This document shows positions 44,101 to 45,542 of a stretch of DNA of 45,542 bases, in pieces. The stretch comes from an uncultured bacterium (GTDB lineage Bacteria; Planctomycetota; Phycisphaerae; Phycisphaerales; SM1A02). The translations under genes were made by a program, and so were the position numbers. Each line of letters opens with the position of its first letter. Within the stretch, counting starts at the first letter, position 1. The stretch spans positions 1 to 45,542 of the forward strand of contig CAIUGT010000154.1 in assembly GCA_903898755.1 (NCBI GenBank). Direction: 5' to 3'. The notes under the pieces were generated by a model that did no database searches, was not told where the DNA came from, and saw nothing but the letters and a program-made list of their open reading frames with translations.

Positions 44101-45542
44101 ACTGGCGATCAAGATGTTGTTGTATCCATCAGTGGATTTCCAAGCATGACCAAGTTTGCTGGATTTAAATTTATTGACACGTTGCCAACGATTACTTCGA
44201 TCACGCCCAATTCCGGTTTACTTGTTGCCGGAACATTTGTCACCATTCGCGGAACCAATCTTTCGGGTGCAACAGTGACAATTGGTGGGTCGGCTGCAAC
44301 CAACGTCAATCCAATTGACACGCAGATCACGTTGAACGCGCCTGTGGGAACCGCCGGCGCGAAAGATGTGAAAGTGACCGCATTCGGCGCCTCAACAACG
44401 GTGACCGGTGGCTACACCTATTACGGCATTCCAACATTCGGAGCAACGAGTCCAGTGAATCCCAAAACTGGTCCAAGCACTGGTGGAACGGTGTTCACCA
44501 TTACAGGCACGAATTTGATCGGCACCAGCAGCGTGACGATTGGTGGCGTTGCGGCAACGATCGTCGCGGTCACTGACACGTTGATCACAGCGATCACGCC
44601 TGCGCAAGCCGCAAGCGCAACCGCAAAAGATATTGTCATTGTCGCGCCAGGTGGCACGGCGACTAAGACTTTGGCATACACCTATGCAGCTATCCCAACC
44701 ATCACAAGTGTGAGTCCAGCTTCTGGTTCAACCGATGGTGGCACGGCGATCACGATCATTGGGACAAATTTGACGGGCGCGACAAATTCCTCAATTACAG
44801 TGGGTGGCGTCGCGGTGGTGGGCGCTGTTGTCAATGGCGCTGGCACGCAGATTACGGCGAACACTTCGCTTGCAAGCGCGGGCTTGAAGGATGTTGTTGT
44901 GACCACGCCAGGCGGCGGGTCTGTGACCAAGACTGGGGCGTTCACATACGTCATTCCAGCTCCAACCATTTCTGATGTGAGCCCAGCGACTGGATCGACC
45001 AGTGGTGGAACCACCATCACGATTACGGGAACAAGTTTGGATGGCGCCACCAGCGTGCTTGTTGGTGGTTCGTTAGCCAGCATTACAAGCAAAGTGGAAT
45101 CACAAATCACGGCGGTGACGCCAGCTGGAACGGCGGGCTTGAAAGATGTTGTCGTAAATACAATCAACGGCAACGTCACTAAGACTGGGGCGTTTACCTA
45201 TATCGCTTCATCTGCTCCAACCATCGCCAGCATTTCACCAACGTCTGGTTCAACATTGGGTGGCACGGCTTTCACAATCACGGGAACAAATTTGACGGGC
45301 GCAAGCAGCGTGACCGTTGGTGGCGTTGCGGCGACAAGCGTTGTCGTTGTAAGCGCAACATCGATTACTGCGGTGACACCAGCTGGAACTGCCGGCGCGC
45401 AAAGCGTTGCGGTGACAACTGCGGGTGGAACATCAACCTTGCCAAGCGCGTTTACGTATGTTGTTCCAGCGCCAACCATCACCAGCATTTCACCAACGTC
45501 TGGTTCAACATTGGGTGGCACGGCTTTCACAATCACGGGCAC
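38188..45542 (+). CDS. Giant secreted multidomain protein with Fn3-like and IPT/TIG repeats (3' end beyond window)
   Basis: The frame is open for 2451 codons to the window edge. In order: a signal peptide (hydrophobic 18-36, cleavage near SGA); a Thr/Ser-rich linker; one dockerin-like Ca loop D-L-N-G-N-G-V-I-D-S-A-D at 87-98 followed by LGLLLVRLG; a domain of about 130-440 with DVYVRFG and GSWMPGPS...DSFVTVGC marks, interrupted by a Gly-rich module (203-275); five Fn3-like domains from about 39574 to 41128, each with a SW-D/N-A-V...Y-x-I-Y-R core; then at least eighteen IPT/TIG repeats (41138 to end). Composition is Thr/Ser/Ala/Gly-rich with few cysteines, as for exported adhesins or matrix proteins. 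ATG 38206 (Met7) is an alternative start. Role as surface adhesin is inferred. Confidence 0.85.
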   Translation, partial: MENKVSMFAQAKTQFRDAFLSFTLLCLLVVVQVSGAPTTQQKNSVGAVNTSTRAATKNSTQLSADQIPLSIPVDLAPQQMGMYSVGDLNGNGVIDSADLGLLLVRLGTNGSDIENTTSNAPASVTAVTGTGMQGLHAKNYLVTDGATTYSVMDVYVRFGSAVGVGASGERIVSNYGQATTDAASGNVSKISRGENYSSSGLPISKIIVNAGGSYLTAPTVTITGGGGTGALATAVLTGTAVTSVTLTDPGSGYTSIPTVTFSGGAGTGAIATASFLNFQHSNGSWMPGPSATGGQGNNTWDSFVTVGCRTQGAGNTGNVNADTSFANPNGPNLGQLVGLANNSTPPGYVGPGWYQAAPTDAGFETNASANADHMVLVARFSLKVSDIVASGSTEQVLKYWCTTTGKSTDQAGGTTMYTIAGATLKSDVATTYTTSSKVWNFSSTFEGKPGQTPWTFTTNTESAPSNLVASNGLFDDRIQLTWTTFAGATGYSVWRSDDDGATYAQIATVATNTGSYSDFTASSNTLYYYKVRAAGGTLFSNVATGITTISAPTGVAATDGTFTDKVQVSWNAVAAAGSYDIFRDAQDKVSSIVVTNGGSGYTFANISFTGGGGTGARATGVVSGGALVSVTIDSQGSGYTSAPTITIAGPSSASGAQATAKLSVGSVTAPATTYNDTTAVPGTNYTYFVKTVSGSASSGTNGSDTGYRKLATPAPPSASTGNYTAGILVNWSAVTGATGYNIYRDSDTATPVGSTTTALSYNDTSAPLAGTHTYRVKATTAATMSPLSGLSNAGWVGMTSPASGTVLATYGTYADKVVVSWDAVPGALGYRIYRGGTVGDGAVIGNVSASELSFNDTTVAVAAQYSYSVAASNAQGFGPAMSSKVGAGIRNISPPPNVAASLSTFTDKIQITWDPAPSATGYDIYRNDSAVKIGSTSGNGSTTFDDVSAVSATNYSYFVCATNSGFKLISAASSSVAGLRGAVVPTPTITSVNPNTGALAGGTLITITGKNLTSASAVTVGGVTATGVTVLSPTQITAITPAGIAGAKAVAATTPGGIASLASAFNYTNTSLPTIAAVSPTSGTTVGGTPITITGTNLTGAVVTVGSAAVTSATVTDTQITALTPAGAAGVTNIVATTSAGAATSNAFTFVSPPTIASLTPSSGFIAGGVSTVINGTNLLGASITINNAVATITNSSATQITFVTPSGNAGANTLILNTAGGTANATYTYLSPATISSISPNTGPLAGATQITINGANFTGATGVTVGGVAATGFVFVSSTQVIATVPAASAGAKDVVVVIASGSATSTGGYTYANPSTAPTLSSVAPGSGPMTGGTALTLSGTNFTGATSVTVGGVPATSFVVASATSIVAIAPAGTVGDKDVVVTTPSGSDTKLAAFTNIDMSVPTLTLVSPTLGTTLGGTAITISGTNLLGASSVKFGGVAVASFTVVSSTSITAVMAAGTAGAKDLEVVLPSATVTKISGFTYIEPTIPAPTITGVSPVSGPVGGGTSITITGTNFTGATDVTVGGVAAASFTVVSPTSITTVTPAGTSGSQTVAVTTAGGTASKVIAFTYNTSLPTFALVSPNAGPLVGASAITITGTNLANVVSVTIGGYESTSVVATATQVTALTPANSAGAKNIVLTTSDGLTVTAPSAFTYLAVPSITSVSPFTGPTAGATTITITGTNFSGATSVSFGSVPAASFTVVSATSITAVSPAASAGVVSVVVTTAGGIATKANGFTYSNLVPTITSISPNSGPSVGSTEITITGTNLDGSVTVTINGVDAPVIDNTATQISCSSPVGSAGAKDVVVTTPNGVVTKTAGFSYYVTSPIPTITTVAPATGILFGGTPFSITGTLLANTTGVTIGGVAATSVVAVSATNVTAVSPAGIVGAQPVVVTTPDGSSVTAKTFTYTDFGLSPVFGPTAGGTAITITGSNFASNTAVTVGGVAVTNKIVVSSSKIVAVTPAGTGDQDVVVSISGFPSMTKFAGFKFIDTLPTITSITPNSGLLVAGTFVTIRGTNLSGATVTIGGSAATNVNPIDTQITLNAPVGTAGAKDVKVTAFGASTTVTGGYTYYGIPTFGATSPVNPKTGPSTGGTVFTITGTNLIGTSSVTIGGVAATIVAVTDTLITAITPAQAASATAKDIVIVAPGGTATKTLAYTYAAIPTITSVSPASGSTDGGTAITIIGTNLTGATNSSITVGGVAVVGAVVNGAGTQITANTSLASAGLKDVVVTTPGGGSVTKTGAFTYVIPAPTISDVSPATGSTSGGTTITITGTSLDGATSVLVGGSLASITSKVESQITAVTPAGTAGLKDVVVNTINGNVTKTGAFTYIASSAPTIASISPTSGSTLGGTAFTITGTNLTGASSVTVGGVAATSVVVVSATSITAVTPAGTAGAQSVAVTTAGGTSTLPSAFTYVVPAPTITSISPTSGSTLGGTAFTITG
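38791..39012 (+). repeat. Gly-rich GSGYT..P module, copy 1 (in the giant protein)
   Basis: Residues 202-275 read as a two-fold repeat: I-I-V-N-A-G-G-S-Y-L-T-A-P-T-V-T-I, then G-G-G-G-T-G-A, then V-T-S-V-T-L-T-D-P-G-S-G-Y-T-S-I-P-T-V-T-F, and again G-G-A-G-T-G-A. This is a beta-rich pattern seen in many secreted bacterial proteins. It sits within a domain whose two halves continue on either side. Confidence 0.7.
39949..40185 (+). repeat. Gly-rich GSGYT..P module, copy 2, nested in an Fn3-like domain
   Basis: Residues about 588-666 repeat the same pattern (V-V-T-N-G-G-S-G-Y-T, GGGGTGARA, V-T-I-D-S-Q-G-S-G-Y-T-S-A-P-T-I-T-I). It separates the SYDIFRD strand from the TYNDTTAVPGTNYTYFVKT strands of the second Fn3-like domain. 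Both copies share the 17 bases GGCAGTGGCTATACATC. Confidence 0.7.
41138..45542 (+). repeat. At least eighteen tandem IPT/TIG repeats
   Basis: Each unit is 80-90 codons and starts with a P-T-I-x-S-V/I-S-P-x-x-G-x-x-x-G-G-T block, then ITITGTNL/FTGA, V-T-V-G-G-V-A-A-T, T-Q/S-I-T-A-V-T-P-A-G, and A-K-D-V-V-V-T-T. Starts lie near 41138, 41401, 41641, 41884, 42145, 42406, 42667, 42922, 43174, 43429, 43690, 43942, 44182, 44425, 44692, 44962, 45217 and 45475 (the last cut off). Unit 12 has lost the leading P-T-I. TIG domains are Ig-like and common in adhesins. Confidence 0.9.
45229..45539 (+). repeat. Near-identical DNA repeat of the last two TIG units
   Basis: Bases 45229-45284 and 45484-45539 are identical over 56 positions, spaced exactly 255 bases (85 codons). 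Earlier TIG units share protein pattern but only short stretches of identical DNA, so this copy is recent. Confidence 0.9.

Noticed and set aside
41055-45542. Series of Val/Pro/Ala-rich minus-strand open frames across the TIG repeats
   Set aside because: They repeat with the period of the TIG units and mirror their codons (ACC/GTG/GGC). The plus-strand frame is the one with Ig-like pattern and a signal peptide.
41138-45542. Possible CRISPR or satellite array
   Set aside because: The periodicity is about 250 bases, in frame, and conserved at protein rather than DNA level. There are no short identical repeats with unique spacers.

Overview
The window looks like a chromosomal segment of a planctomycete, most likely of the Phycisphaerae type (inference). 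The pointers are a compact WXG100/FtsK-type secretion cluster, a secreted giant protein with one dockerin-like loop of the DLNG-N-G-x-x-DSADLG kind, a type III glutamine synthetase, a glutamyl-tRNA synthetase with an insertion after KMSKR, and many genes without a clear Shine-Dalgarno. No phage, IS element, rRNA or CRISPR array is visible. Most genes are housekeeping.

Layout. 1-8119 (minus strand): a complete phosphate-starvation block reading anmK-phoB-phoR and pstS-pstC-pstA-pstB-phoU, with phoU cut by the window edge. A Pho-box-like element sits before pstS. 8188-9165 (plus): a UDP-glucuronate decarboxylase. 9166-10831: a repeat-rich control region followed by recA, which carries a long low-complexity N-terminal extension and ends at a strong terminator. 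11133-12575 (minus): a semialdehyde dehydrogenase.

12613-17693 (plus): four tightly packed genes forming a type VII-like secretion cluster. Two small helical proteins have W-x-D where the family has W-x-G; between them lies an unknown 209-residue helical protein, and a 1294-residue membrane FtsK/EssC-like ATPase closes the set. This is the best candidate for an under-described system. It ends convergently against a cysteine desulfurase.

18926-23040 (minus): tRNA-Leu, rpoD and dnaG (a macromolecular-synthesis pair). The region upstream of dnaG is full of inverted repeats and could hold a structured RNA. 23484-30125 (minus): rpmB, msrC, clpX (with a Gly-rich N-terminal extension), a SHOCT membrane protein, tig and glnN. 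30296-35863 (minus): a VWA protein and its AAA+ partner, corA, a small membrane protein and a YfcE-like phosphodiesterase. 35917-38011 (plus): gltX, tRNA-Val(GAC) and a HicA-like small protein.

38188-45542 (plus): the first 2451 codons of a giant secreted protein that is still open at the window edge. It has a signal sequence, one dockerin-like Ca loop, a probable host domain, five Fn3-like domains and at least eighteen IPT/TIG repeats. A glycine-rich 'GSGYT..P' module occurs twice, once spliced inside an Fn3 domain. The last two TIG repeats share 56 identical bases, which points to recent repeat duplication.
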